Notes: generated by a model not told the origin, from the sequence alone. A stretch of DNA of 64,000 bases from Eledone cirrhosa (GCA_964016885.1 OZ024748.1:33055490-33119489), one strand, 5' to 3'. Shown: positions 32,201 through 42,872, numbered from the stretch's first letter. Numbers and translations: made by a program.

Positions 32201-32760
32201 AACCCAGACATAGTCCTAAACAAATGAAACACTGGCGGAGTCGTAGGGGTACTCTAAGTTACATACAGTATTTCTCGGGCATATTTTAAAACCTGATGGA
32301 GCCCATCACCTCTCTCGTCTGAACACAATTGAGATCTGAATAAAACTTCAAGTGAAATCAGATATTGTATGGATTCATATAGACTCATAACTCCTGGTCT
32401 AAACACAGCCGATTTCTCCCAGAGAAAGATAGAAACGAAGTAAGAAAAAGATATAGAGGAACAATTGACTCCTAAGTTAAATTGGTGTTGACATGTCACC
32501 AGGAGAGGAGATGATTGCTCTGTTAGAAATTCCTATCAGAATGAATTTTTCACTAAACTGCCATAGAGCAGACCTCTCGAGAGATAGTAGGATAACATTG
32601 ATAGAGCATGCTGGAATACTACTGTTTACATTGGAGAGAATTGCTCTGAACAGGAAAGTTGATATCTACAGTTTACCAATATAGAAATATAAAATTTCTA
32701 CTGTTAAATCTATCTCTGCTTCTAAAGTATTCTCTATTATCTCATACTCTTTCTTTCTTT
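32201..32760. other. Region upstream of the zinc-finger gene, nothing certain
   Basis: No repeat family recognised. Short open frames on both strands (32254-32499 minus, 32493-32684 plus) have no family signature. It may hold the 3' part of a 5' UTR intron, given the acceptor at 32766. Confidence 0.45.
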
Positions 32761-32766
32761 TTTCAG
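32741..32766 (+). promoter_or_regulatory. Candidate splice acceptor for the zinc-finger mRNA
   Basis: A pyrimidine tract, CTCTTTCTTTCTTTTTTCAG, ends at AG 32765-32766. Clustered C2H2 genes often have non-coding 5' exons followed by one coding exon, which fits an acceptor 350-400 bp upstream of the finger ORF. Not demonstrated. Confidence 0.45.
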
Positions 32767-33159
32767 AATACCAGATGACATTGGGATAAATTATTATTTT
32801 CAATCTTGGATACATCACCTATATTTATCAGCGTTTGAACACTAAAACGTTTCAAACAGAACTTATATAACACTGTTTATATAAATCTGTCGTATTACTG
32901 CGAAATATTTCCTCAAAACTGAGTTTATTTTCTTCACTATCAGATGATTTTGTATTTTAACTAAACTTGGATGAAAAAGAAGTTTGTATTATCTTCAGAT
33001 ATTAACTGAAATTACAGTTGAGCGAAATATAGAAGATATATTTTTTAGGAATATAATATAAAAAATATTACAAGAAAAACATTTGTATGTTCTGTTGAAG
33101 AAGAAATCATTGTGGAAAATAAATTCAGTGAAAAGGTTAAATGCGAAACACAATCGAAA

Positions 33160-34785
33160 ATGTTTAGTATTCCTGGTGAGGTGACAAAGGTTGGAGAAGA
33201 GAGTGGTAAATCATTCAATAAACGTAGTACCTTAACTACTCACAAAGTTATACATACAGGAGATAAGCCATATCACTGTGATATCTGTAGTAAATCATTC
33301 TCTCACAGTAGTACCTTAGTTAATCACAAACGTATACATACAGGCGAGACGCCATACCACTGTGAGATCTGTGGTATATCATTCTCTCAAAGTAGTGCCT
33401 TAACTAGCCACAAACGTACCCATACAGGAGACAAGCCATATCACTGTGATATATGTGGTAAATCATTCTCTCTAAGTGGTACCTTAACTAGCCATAAACA
33501 TATACATGTAGGAGACAAGCCATATCACTGTGATATCTGTGGTAAATCATTCTCTCAAAGTAATGCCTTAACTAGCCACAAACGTATACATACAGGAGAC
33601 AAGCCATATCACTGTAATATCTGTGGTAAATTATTCTCTCAATGTCATGCCTTAACTACCCACAAACGTACCCATACAGGAGACAAGCCGTATCACTGTG
33701 ATATCTGTGGTAAATCATTCTCTGAAAGAGGTAATTTAACTAAACACAAACAAACACATACAGGTGAGAAGCCATATCACTGTGAGATCTGTGGCAAATC
33801 ATTCTCTCAAAGTAATGCCTTAACTAGCCACAATCGTATACATACAGGAGACAAGCCATATCACTGTGATATCTGTGGTAAATCATTCTCTGAAAGAGGT
33901 AATTTAACTAAACACAAACAAACACATACAGGTGAGAAGCCATATCACTGTGAGATCTGTGGCAAATCATTCTCTCAATGTCATGCCTTAACTAGCCACA
34001 ATCGTACCCATACAGGAGACAAGCCATACCACTGTGACATCTGTGGTAAATCATTTTCTGATAGTAGTACCTTAACTAGCCACAAATATATACATACAGG
34101 AGACAGACAATATCACTGTGATATCTGTGGTAAATCGTTCTCTCTGAAAGGAAACTTAACTTCTCACAAACATATACATACAGGAGATAAGCTTTATCAC
34201 TGTGTGATCTGTGGTAAATCATTCTTGCGGAAAGGTCAATTAACTTCTCACAAACATACCCATACAGGTGAGAAGCCATATCACTGTGAGATCTGTGGCC
34301 AATCATTCGCTCAAAGTAATACCTTAACTACACACAAACGTATACATACAGGCGAGACGCCATACCACTGTGAGATCTGTGGTATATCATTCTCTCAAAG
34401 TAGTGCCTTAACTAGCCACAAACGTACCCATACAGGAGACAAGCCATATCACTGTGATATATGTGGTAAATCATTCTCTCTAAGTGGTACCTTAACTAGC
34501 CATAAACATATACATGTAGGAGACAAGCCATATCACTGTGATATCTGTGGTAAATCATTCTCTCGAAGTAATGCCTTAACTAGCCACAAACGTATACATA
34601 CAGGAGACAAGCCATATCACTGTAATATCTGTGGTAAATTATTCTCTCAAAGTAATGCCTTAACTAGCCACAAACATATACATACAGGAGACAAGCCATA
34701 TCACTGTGATATCTGTGGTAAATCATTCTCTGTGAAAAGTAGCCTAACTACTCACAAACTTATACATGCAGAGGAGAAATCATAA
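33160..34785 (+). CDS. C2H2 zinc-finger protein, 18 tandem fingers, single coding exon
   Basis: The frame is open from 33049 to the TAA at 34783-34785. The first in-frame ATG is at 33160 (541 residues); a GTG at 33112 in VENKFSEKVKCE context could be a mutated former start. After a half-finger ([17 protein letters not shown], lacking its CxxC), 18 complete fingers follow in the form YHCxICGKSF, LTxH, HxHTGDKP linker. The linkers are canonical TGEKP-like, as expected for DNA binding in the nucleus. No KRAB, SCAN, BTB or other effector domain is present, and the C-terminus ends a few residues after the last finger. Fingers 2-5 and 14-17 are almost the same, as are 6-7 and 8-9. Target and role unknown. 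Confidence 0.88.
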   Translation: MFSIPGEVTKVGEESGKSFNKRSTLTTHKVIHTGDKPYHCDICSKSFSHSSTLVNHKRIHTGETPYHCEICGISFSQSSALTSHKRTHTGDKPYHCDICGKSFSLSGTLTSHKHIHVGDKPYHCDICGKSFSQSNALTSHKRIHTGDKPYHCNICGKLFSQCHALTTHKRTHTGDKPYHCDICGKSFSERGNLTKHKQTHTGEKPYHCEICGKSFSQSNALTSHNRIHTGDKPYHCDICGKSFSERGNLTKHKQTHTGEKPYHCEICGKSFSQCHALTSHNRTHTGDKPYHCDICGKSFSDSSTLTSHKYIHTGDRQYHCDICGKSFSLKGNLTSHKHIHTGDKLYHCVICGKSFLRKGQLTSHKHTHTGEKPYHCEICGQSFAQSNTLTTHKRIHTGETPYHCEICGISFSQSSALTSHKRTHTGDKPYHCDICGKSFSLSGTLTSHKHIHVGDKPYHCDICGKSFSRSNALTSHKRIHTGDKPYHCNICGKLFSQSNALTSHKHIHTGDKPYHCDICGKSFSVKSSLTTHKLIHAEEKS

Positions 34786-34799
34786 CACATTGACATCAG

Positions 34800-34982
34800 T
34801 GATAAATCCTCAAAATTGTGAATTAATGAGAATACAAATATATATCAGTGTAATATCTATGGTAAATCAATGCTACATTAACTTCACACAAACATATACA
34901 GGTGGGAAGCCATATCACTTTGATTTGTTTGGAAAATATATCTTTTAATTTAACTAAATATATGCATAGATGAAGGAAACCT
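34800..34982 (+). pseudogene. Decayed zinc-finger units downstream of the stop
   Basis: Traces of at least two fingers continue beyond the stop: YQCNIYGKS, then FTQTYTGGKPYHFDLFGKY, with frameshifts and lost Cys/His ligands. The array was once longer at its 3' end. Confidence 0.7.
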
Positions 34983-35119
34983 TATCATCATCATTTTGCG
35001 TCCGCTTTTCCCTGCTTGCAAGGGTGGGATGATCCCTATTCAGCATCTCTCCACTTGTCGTGGTCCTTCGTCATCTCCACCGTGAGCTTCAGAGGTATGC
35101 TCTCGCCACCTCCGCCCAT
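34983..35119 (-). mobile_element. RTE 3' fragment inserted into a dead finger
   Basis: CATCATCATTTTGCGTCCGC to CCACCTCCGCCCATG matches the start of RTE-B (12236-12370). It sits between finger remnant ACCTTATCA (KPYH) and TAAATCATTCTCT (GKSFS), replacing the CDICG-encoding bases. Confidence 0.8.
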
Positions 35120-35250
35120 GTAAATCATTCTCTAAATGTTGTGGCTTCACTAGACACTAACATATACAGGAGAGGAACCATATCACTGTGATGTCTGTGG
35201 TAAATCCTTCTCTTGTAAAGGTTACCTGATGCAACACAAACACAATTAGA
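35120..35250 (+). pseudogene. Last degenerate zinc finger
   Basis: After GKSFSKCCGFTRH comes one well-kept finger, YHCDVCGKSFSCKGYLMQHK, ending HN and a stop, so its second zinc-binding His is missing. Out of frame with the main ORF. Confidence 0.75.
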
Positions 35251-35308
35251 CAAGATGAAAACCACGTCACTCACCTAAAATAGTGCCACCAATGTTGTTA
35301 ATATTTTG

Positions 35309-35314
35309 AATAAA
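35309..35314 (+). terminator. Candidate polyadenylation signal
   Basis: AATAAA 524 bp after the zinc-finger stop codon and just beyond the last finger remnant. The first AATAAA in a suitable position; AT-rich context makes this tentative. Confidence 0.4.
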
Positions 35315-35448
35315 ACAGTTTTAGTAAGAAATTCTTCTCCTTTCATTTTATTTGTAGAAGTTGTAACCAAGACTTGTGCTGTATCATTCAGAATTTACAT
35401 ACGTTATATATATGTGAATGTATGTGTGTAGAAATTTGTGTACAACAT

Positions 35449-35705
35449 GTAACGGTGAGATTTTGCACTTTGGCCTTCATATGCCATTGTGCCAGGCCCG
35501 AGGCAGGCCAAAGTGCAAAACTTCACCGTTACATGTACGTGTTGTTCCTTGGAAGTTCAGGATGCGAGAAAGCGATTCTGCAAATCCCCGCGGGGAATTT
35601 CTCCCTCAGACCGCGTAGGGATACATTCTCTTCTACTGGCGCTGATTGGCTGAGCTGAGCCAAATCACGCACAGAGAATGTATAAGCCCGCGGAATGTAG
35701 GTCAC
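35449..35705. repeat. Dispersed GC-richer repeat, copy 1, with hairpin end
   Basis: GTAACGGTGAGATTTTGCAC (35449-35468) pairs with GTGCAAAACTTCACCGTTAC (35513-35532) as part of 27-bp arms. The remainder, GTTGTTCCTTGGAAGTTCAG to GAATGTAGGTCACTAC, is repeated at 38215-38417. Non-autonomous element of unknown class. Confidence 0.75.
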
Positions 35706-35964
35706 TACAATACTCCCCTTCTAGTCGCAAGACGATCAGATTATTGAATCAGCAGGAAAAAATGCTGAAAGAGCACATCAGCGAAAAAAATAATTGAACA
35801 GAAGAATGTATGCAAGAAAAAAATGAGGCGCTAAGGGCCGTGTTGAGCCGCTGTGTCAAATGACTAGCTGTTTTGTAGTTTATACGTGACCACCCAGGTC
35901 TAACAGAAAACGGATAAAGTCTGTCATGGGCGAAGTTGCTGTTCTTGCATTAAATGTTAATGGT
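35706..35964. other. Intergenic, nothing recognised
   Basis: No gene or repeat supported. Confidence 0.5.
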
Positions 35965-35972
35965 AAGTGTTG

Positions 35973-36631
35973 GGCAATATCCAATTTTAGTGGACTAAAT
36001 GCTGCTTACTTCAATGTATGAGGCTATTCCAACAAATTTACATTCCCCTTTTTTTAGCCGTTAAAAGAAATATAGATTTATTTATTGTTTTTTTTTGCGA
36101 TTTATTTGCCACTTGGGCATAGATTTCTTTATTTGCCACGTTTTTGTTTGTTTGTTTGTTTTTTTGCGATTTATTTGCCACTAGAGCATTAGGCGGGGGA
36201 ATTTTTTACAAAAATCAAGTACAAACATTTAACGAGTGATTAAAAAGGAATATAAAAAATTAAGTCCTCAATAGAGAGGCAGCCTTTTGGGGTCACACAC
36301 CCCCGTAGAAAGTGTGCGACCTTTCTGCCAGGGAGCACAGAGAGAGGGGGGTGCTCCCTTCTCTTACCTGTACAAGTCGATATAGAGAGATGGCCCACTT
36401 ACACGGGCCATTATTGCTACTTTCGCTACCCGCCTAATGCTCTAGTGGCAAATAAATCACAAAAAAACAAACAAACAAACAAACAAAATCGTGTCAAATA
36501 AATCGCAAAAAAAAAAACAATAAATAAATCTATATTTCTTTTAACGGCTAAAAAAAGGGAATGTAAATTTGTTGGAATAGCCTCATACATTGAAGTAAGC
36601 AGCATTTAGTCCACTAAAATTGGATATCGCC
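35973..36631. mobile_element. 659-bp foldback/MITE with 8-bp target duplication
   Basis: Terminal inverted repeats of about 150 bp begin GGC(A/G)ATATCCAATTTTAG. AAGTGTTG flanks both ends (35965-35972, 36632-36639). An inner inverted pair GCATTAGGCGGG-type (36185-36200 with 36428-36445) extends the fold. No coding capacity. An 8-bp duplication is typical of hAT-type transposases. Confidence 0.88.
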
Positions 36632-36639
36632 AAGTGTTG

Positions 36640-38040
36640 TACCAGCAGCTGTGGATGAAGCTATTATGGTAGCTTACCAGTGCTGGCAAGAAGATGATGG
36701 GTAGGCGAGAAAATGTTGGCCTCCCAGATATATTGCCGAAAGTGCTAGGCAGCCAGGAAAAAATGGCTGGTTGCTTTGAAAATAAAAAAGCAAGTTGAAT
36801 CTGTAGGTGGGTAGTAGTTGCAGTGTAAATTCCATAATTCCGGCGAATCCTCAGAAGTGGTGGAAATGCTGACAGGTCCAGTTCCATTTGTTGTTTTCCC
36901 AGTGAGTCGGGTAAGGTAACAAGATGGAGGTTGTTATGGACGATGAGTGTGCAACGAGATGCGAAGCTGTTTGAATCCAGCTGCAATTAGCAGTTCTCGT
37001 GTTGTTGTGCCTGTTTGAATCCAGGTGAATTAAGCTCTATGAGTCGCTAGCATGTATCGGCACCTCAACAAAGTGAAAAGGGATCTCGCAGAATATTACG
37101 TTTGAAGAACATATACTAAGAACAACATGTTGGTGTGTGTCAAAGAAATGTGTGTGCATATGTAGGCATGTAATACAGCAAAGAATGTGTGGGTGCAGTC
37201 ATATATACAATGATAAAGAAAATGATACAGTCATATATACAATGATAAAAAAAAAATGAATTTTCATATAATACAGTTTTAAAAAAATAAATGTCCAAAC
37301 ATTGCCTGAAAAAAAAAGGAAGAAAGAAAGAATTGTTTCTTTTCTTTTAACAAAAAGTTCGCCTTTTCTTTTGTTTGAAATTTCTTTTGGAAGCTAGTAG
37401 AATTTTTTTTTTTGCTGTTGTTGGTATCGAAGCGAAGTCGAGCGTTGAAGAGCCGTAAGTCACCACGTGAGTTCGGTGTTTGCTTGTTTGTATTTCAGGA
37501 AGCCGTATCGAAAGAAAAATGTTTCCGTGCCATAATTTTGAAAATACAGCTAATTTTTTCTTTCAAAGATGTTGTCGCAGGCGGGTTCATGAAAGTTAAA
37601 CCACGTGTTGTTCTTCTTAAAAAAAAAAAAACTACTTCCATTTTTTTTCCTTAACGGTAGAGACGATAGAAGAGGTGAAAGCGTAGAAGTAAACAATATG
37701 ATGTGTGCTGGTTTGCGTCGGTAAAATCTATGAGGCTGCCACATAGTTATTCCGTTGTCTATGGTCAGCGGTTAAGCAGTGTTGTCGCTGCTGCTGCTGT
37801 TGTTGGTAGGGGTGATAGCCATTTTAATACTAATTTCCTCGTGAAAAAAAATTTTTTTTATACATACACTGCCAATTTTAATTGGCAAAAGGAATATTTT
37901 GAACTGAAAATATTCATCACGTCGGGTTCACCATTTTTAGCAGCATAGTATATAAATGTTATTGAGACACGAGTAACATAATAATGATGTCAACAGCAGA
38001 AATTAGAGATGAAATGTATGTTTATTTTTGTTGTAGCACA
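36640..38040. other. Non-coding region, nothing recognised
   Basis: Short open frames (36606-36986 minus, 37412-37654 plus) lack any family signature. T- and A-rich runs at 37230-37400 and 37610-37650. Confidence 0.5.
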
Positions 38041-38045
38041 AATAA

Positions 38046-38160
38046 TTGTTTCTACTTTTGGCACAAGGCCAGCAATTACCCAGTACATTACTGGTACTTT
38101 ATTTTATCGACCTCTGTATGGATGAAAGGCAAAGTTAACCTCGGGATTTGAGCTCAGATC
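38046..38160 (-). mobile_element. SINE-1 3' fragment
   Basis: TTGTTTCTACTTTTGGCACA, GGCCAGCAATTACCCAGTAC and AAGGCAAAGTTAACCTCGG are the reverse complement of the SINE-1 tail. Truncated before the B box is complete. Confidence 0.8.
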
Positions 38161-38204
38161 GTTTAATTTGTATGGTTGAAGTTAAACATAAAAAAAAGGG
38201 AATG

Positions 38205-38417
38205 TGCCATTGTGCCAGGCCAAAGAGCAAAATCTCACCGTTACCTGTTGTTCCTTGGAAGTTCAGGATGCGAGAGAGCGATTCTTCAAATCCCCGCGGG
38301 GAATTTCTCCCTCAGGGCGCGTAGGGATACATTCTCTTCTACTGGCGCTGATTGGCTGAGCTGAACCAAATCACGCACAGAGAATGTATGGGAGCCCGCA
38401 GAATGTAGGTCACTACA
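38205..38417. repeat. Dispersed GC-richer repeat, copy 2
   Basis: Matches 35483-35702 from GCCATTGTGCCAGGCC to GAATGTAGGTCACTAC, with a few substitutions. The hairpin stem has been lost on the left. Confidence 0.75.
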
Positions 38418-38429
38418 TGTATATATACA

Positions 38430-38580
38430 GTAATCCCCCGCTATATCGCGGTTCACTTTTCGCGGTCCTGTTATATCGCGGATATTTCTTTGGAACATAT
38501 CTAATTTCCTATCGCGATAATCCTCGCCACATCGCGGATTTTTCATTAGAACATATCTATTTTCTTATCGCGGTACGTCT
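38430..38580. mobile_element. Tigger/mariner-type terminal repeat fragment
   Basis: TACAGTAATCCCCCGCTATA and repeated ATCGCGG motifs have the form of pogo/Tigger ends (TA then CAGTAAT). Only one end is present; no partner or transposase nearby. Confidence 0.5.
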
Positions 38581-38805
38581 GAATAAAAAGTGTTTAAAAT
38601 TTAAACTTATTAAATAAATTTCAATGTTATTAAAGTGTATATCTTAAGGAAGGGACATCTTACGACCGTTAGTTTGGTGTTTAAATACAAAAGTGTGTTT
38701 TAATGAGTTTATATGTACTTAAAGCGTGTATGAGAGGTATTTTAAGGCTTAAACTATGAACACAACGGTTGTCTTTATGGTCTCTATATCACAGTTGGTT
38801 CTGGA
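38581..38805. other. Non-coding, nothing recognised
   Basis: AT-rich sequence without signature. Confidence 0.45.
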
Positions 38806-38807
38806 AG

Positions 38808-38956
38808 GTATCTTGGCTTAGTGGTTAGAGCATTGGGCTTACTATCAAAAGGTGGTGAGTTCGATTCTCGGACCGGGTGATGTGGTGTGTCCTTGAGCAT
38901 GACACTTTATTTCACGTTGCTCCAGTTTACTCAGCTGTAGAAATGAGTTGTGATCT
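38808..38956 (+). mobile_element. SINE-2 copy
   Basis: CTTGGCTTAGTGGTTAGAG, GTGAGTTCGATTCTC, GTCCTTGAGCATGACAC and TTTCACGTTGCTCCAG. The 3' variant resembles the 50.4-kb copy rather than the 31.8-kb one. Confidence 0.85.
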
Positions 38957-39275
38957 CGCAATGGCCATAACCTTTCCCTTGGACATATATATACTGTATA
39001 TATACTGTATAATATATATATATGTTGTGATGTTACTAGTGCCTAGCTGTATCGTCCATAACCTTTCCCTTGGACATATATATAGTGTATATATACTGGA
39101 CACAGTTTATATATAATATATACATAATGTATATAAATAGTATATATATATACGTTGTGACGGCACTGGTGCCAAGCTGTATTGGCCATTGCCTTTCTCT
39201 TGGACATATATATAGTGTATATATACTGTATAATATATATAGTGTATATATACTGTACACAGTGTATATATATAT
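38957..39275. repeat. Tandem TA-rich satellite with GTTGTGA-CTGGTGCC-AAGCTGTAT units
   Basis: Units of about 110 bp pair a non-repetitive block (GTTGTGATG, CTGGTGCCAAGCTGTAT, GCCATTACCTTTCCCTTGGA) with TA repeats. Three copies here. The same unit recurs at 50710-50830, 51170-51390 and 52355-52430. Confidence 0.75.
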
Positions 39276-39279
39276 GTAT

Positions 39280-40800
39280 ATCATCATCATCATCATCATC
39301 ACAGTTTTACGTCCCTTCTTCCACGGTAGTATGGGTTAGACAAGTTGTCCTGTTGTAGGCAGTGCCAAGTAGGGTGACCTTGTCTTGCTCAGATGGGAAC
39401 AGATTTTGGCGTGATTACTACAGCTGGATGACCTTCCTAACACCAACCTCACAGTGAGTGATGGGTGCTTTTTTGTCGTGACACCTCCACGGCCACTTTA
39501 CAGTGGGAGGGGGTGGGGGCACATTGCCTATGTGCTTCAGTATTACCGCATGAAGCCAGAGGTCACAGTCCTGTGTCATCACTCTTGAGAGGTGCAATTG
39601 TGTAAGGTCGGCTTTTATCACCTCGTCCCAGATCTTCTTGGGTCTCCCCACTCCGCGGTTTCCATCGACTTCTAGTGCTCTGCACCTTTTTATATAGCTA
39701 TCATCCTTCATATCATATCTCTATACCAACACAACCTCCTCTCCTGCACACAGCATTTGATTCCTCTTATGCTCAGTCTCTCTCTCAATTCGTTAATGCT
39801 TTGCCGTTCGCGTATATTAATATTACACATCCCTCGGAGCATGCAAGCTTCGTTTCTTTCTAATCTACGCAAGTCTTCTACAGACAGTGCCCAGGTCTCA
39901 CTACCATGTAACATTGCTGTTCGTATGCACGCATCATACTGTCTGCCCCTCATTTTGAGGGAAAAGCCTTTTGCAGCTAGCAGTGCATCCCGTTCTTACC
40001 CTAGTTATTGTACTTTCTGAACACCCACAGCCATTGTTAAGCCTAACTTTGCTGACTGCTCCCCTATACATGGCTTGTACAGCTTTCACAAGCCTTTCAG
40101 CTACTCCTAGTTTTCTAAGAGACGATCAGCTTATAACACGGGCACTCTGTTGAAGGCTTTTTCCAGATCGAGAAGAGCCAGGTAGAGCGGCTTACTTTTA
40201 GCTAGGTACTTTTCCTGTAACTGCATCACAAGGAAGAGAGCATCAGTGGTGCTTTTTCCTGGCACAAGCCCAAACTGCATCTCACCTAGTTTTACCCAGT
40301 CCCTGATCAAATGTGCTATGACCCTTTTCATTACTTTCATGACATGGTCCATCAGCTTTATACCTCTATAGTTTCTTCTATCTAGTGCATCTCCTTTAAC
40401 CTTGTAGCAGTTGACGATGATGCTGCTGCACCAATCCTTTGGTATGACACCATCTAGTATTACCTGGTTAACAATATGTGTGGTTATTTCTTTATCTACC
40501 CATTTGTCAGCTAATAGTATACCTACACCTCCCATCCCATTGTCATTTCCCACACAGAAAAATTCATAGCACTGACTTTTGCCTACAAGGACTCTAGCGA
40601 ACTCTCCTCTCTATCTAGCCTCTTGCACACACCATACGTCAATATCCTTTCACTCTAACATGTCTATAATTTCTCCTTCCCTTCCTTTCATTGTGCTTAC
40701 GTTGATGCTGCCAACTCAGAGTTTTGGACATTTGCCATCATTTGTGGGAGAGGGTAAATTTTTGCACGGGAGTGTGTATGCTTCCTGTCTCTGAATTAAA
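39280..40800 (-). mobile_element. RTE-G LINE, deletion derivative
   Basis: Minus strand from an (ATC) tail at 39282. C-terminal region (39418-39953) with GRPKKIWDE, LERNEACMLRGMCN and HGSETWALS. It then jumps to RT (40030-40500) and endonuclease pieces (40500-40740). At about 40495 the endonuclease (GNDNGMGGVGILLADKW) joins directly to RT HIVNQVILDGVIPKDW, a loss of over 1 kb relative to RTE-D. Near 40030 the text jumps from GAVSKVRL to GCSESTI, removing YADD. Non-autonomous. Confidence 0.85.
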
Positions 40801-40913
40801 GCTTTGCATGGGTGCTTGGTAACTTGCGGATTCATATTCATTTATTTATACTGGGCTCCATTTATCCTTCGCTCCTCCATAGATAACGGTAAACAAGAAT
40901 TCTTTGGTGCAGG

Positions 40914-41245
40914 GCTAGAAGGACAGTAGTAGTAATGGCAGAGTTTGTTGGGGCTGGTAAGGACTAGAAGGACAGTAGTAGCAATGACAGAGTTTGTTGG
41001 GGCTAGTAAGGGCTAGAAGGACAGTAGTAGTAATGGCAGAGTTTGTTGGGGCTGGTAAGGTCTAGGACAGTAGTAGTAATGGCAGAGTTTGTTGGGGCTG
41101 GTAAGGGCTAGAAGGACAGTAGTAATAATGGCAGAGTTTGTTGGAGCTAGAAGGACAGTAGTCATAATGGCAGAGTTTGTTGGGGGCGGGTAAGGGCTAG
41201 AAGGACAGTAGTAGTAATGACAGACTTTGTTGGGGCTGGTAATGG
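40914..41245 (+). repeat. 49-bp minisatellite, seven units
   Basis: Units start CTAGAAGGACAGTAGTAGTA and end GTTTGTTGGGGCTGGTAAGG. Starts at about 40914, 40963, 41012, 41061, 41107, 41146 and 41196. Two units are shortened. Coding on either strand is a repeat artefact. Confidence 0.92.
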
Positions 41246-41884
41246 GTAGGGACATGTTGCTGAGGTTTGATTGGTCAAATAGCCTATGGTGGTGAGTGGG
41301 AAATTGTGAGATAGGTAGCCATCATGACATATAAGAAAGGGTCGTGTGTGTGTTCACCTTTAACGAAAGGAAGCAAATATTGTTAGGAAAAATAAGTAAA
41401 GGTAAACCGGGCTTGTTAAGAAGAGCGATAACATACCTCTCTGTCCACTGTAGCGCTTATAACATTGTTTTAGCGGATGCTGAACGATTTGAATTTATCT
41501 TTCGGTAGCTGTCAAACAATTTCAAGTAGGGCCCCTTAAATAGAGTTGTGTGTGCATTCACTGACGGCCCAAACAATGAGGGGCCACCATCAACAATTTC
41601 GGCCCTAAAAAGGGCCGTTTGATCGTTCGCTTGCAGCACTTGTAAGGACTTTGACTGCGTTCTCCAACCGCCGCAAAAAGGACTTCAATTGCATTCATTG
41701 GCAGCCATTAGAATGACTCTGTATGCGTTCACAATTTGTTCAGCCACCTTAAATTGCCGCGCCGATTATCAAGCTGGGTTCCTCTCTGAAGGCAATCACC
41801 TTAAACCGAGGGAAACATACGTTTTAGTTAAAAGACTGTTTCAAAGCTCATTAGGCTGGCTAAAGAAATGGTGATTACGGACCT
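41246..41884 (-). other. Probable 3' non-coding end of the Helitron
   Basis: No gene. Lies downstream (minus sense) of the helicase stop. Contains a hairpin GGCCCTAAAAAGGGCC at 41597-41612. A definite Helitron 3' terminus (hairpin then CTAG) was not identified, so the end of the element is unknown. Confidence 0.4.
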
Positions 41885-42872
41885 ATCTCCTCGCTGTTGC
41901 ATTTACAACACCTCGTTGTAAACGATGTTTCTTGTTTTTCCTCGACGTGCAAATGCGAAAAGACTTTACCTGCTGCCCACTCTAGAGCAGCCAACGTACA
42001 ATTGTCCGTGGGAGAAACACGGTTCTTCCAGAAGAAGTCTGGCCACAGAAAGAGTCTGGCCCTGCGACTTGTTGATGGACATAGCAAAACTGATCCGAAG
42101 CGGAAATTGGAATGTTCGGGAGGTGAACGGAATTTCTGCTCCCGAGGGAATGAGAGGAATTCTCGGAATGAAGATATCATCACCTTTTCCGCATCAAGAA
42201 AGGATAGTTGCCTCGATTACATGTGCCATACATTTTTTTACAGCCAGCCGTGTCCCGTTGCACAGTGTTGGTGGTTCCAGATTCCGCAGCAGCATTACAG
42301 GGGTGCCAACTTTAAGGAGAAGCATGTGAAGCAGTAGTCCTGGGGGCTCCAAAGAATTGAGGCACTCCGGCGGAAAGTTCACCACTTCATTGGGATCAGG
42401 CATCGTGTCAACAGATTTGTAAGTGTGAAGAACACCAGGAAGGGAGTGCAGTACATGGTCGTTGGTTTTGTTAACAGCGACATTTTTTGGAGCTAGCACT
42501 GCTCTTTCACACAACCATGCGTGGTTCTGGTAATTGTCTCTCAAATCTGGAAACACTTTGTCTTTCAGCTCCCCCGCAGAATTAACTGAGGTCGAAAATG
42601 GCCACACTTCCAGCACTCCTGCAGCGTCCAGAGGTATTTTGTCGTCGCCAGGTTTCAAAATGTCCTGTGCAAATTCCGCGGACGTTTGGTCGCTGTGTAA
42701 TCGAGCTCTCGTGTTGGTTGTAAGAATCAGTGTCCTAACATGGAGCCACAGAGGAGAGCACTTTAGGCATGCTTGGACCTCATCTGCTCTTGTGCCTTTG
42801 GGAATGACGGGACATTCTGCCCGAAAGCAAAAGCGTAACACCTCCCATGGGAGCCTGGCAGCCTCTGATGTC
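41885..42872 (-). pseudogene. Helitron helicase, C-terminal part
   Basis: LRFCFRAECPVIPKG, RARLHSDQTSAEFAQDIL, VLHSLPGVLHTYKSVDTM and LLLKVGTPVMLLRNL (PIF1-like). Then TILS and a TGA at about 42192-42194. The same frame continues GDDIFIPRIPLIPSG, ISFAMSINKSQGQTLS and LYVGCSRVGSR (superfamily-1 motif VI), then a TAA. The domain is otherwise well kept. Confidence 0.85.

Noticed and set aside
36606..36986. 126-codon minus-strand frame beside the foldback
   Set aside because: It overlaps the foldback target duplication, has no family signature and no repeat-free support for coding.
40914..41245. Regular direct repeats resembling a CRISPR array
   Set aside because: Units are contiguous with no unique spacers, and the context is animal transposon sequence. 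It is a minisatellite.
41590..41620. Histone-type 3' stem-loop GGCCCTAAAAAGGGCC
   Set aside because: There is no histone coding sequence upstream on either strand. More likely a Helitron terminal-region hairpin or chance.
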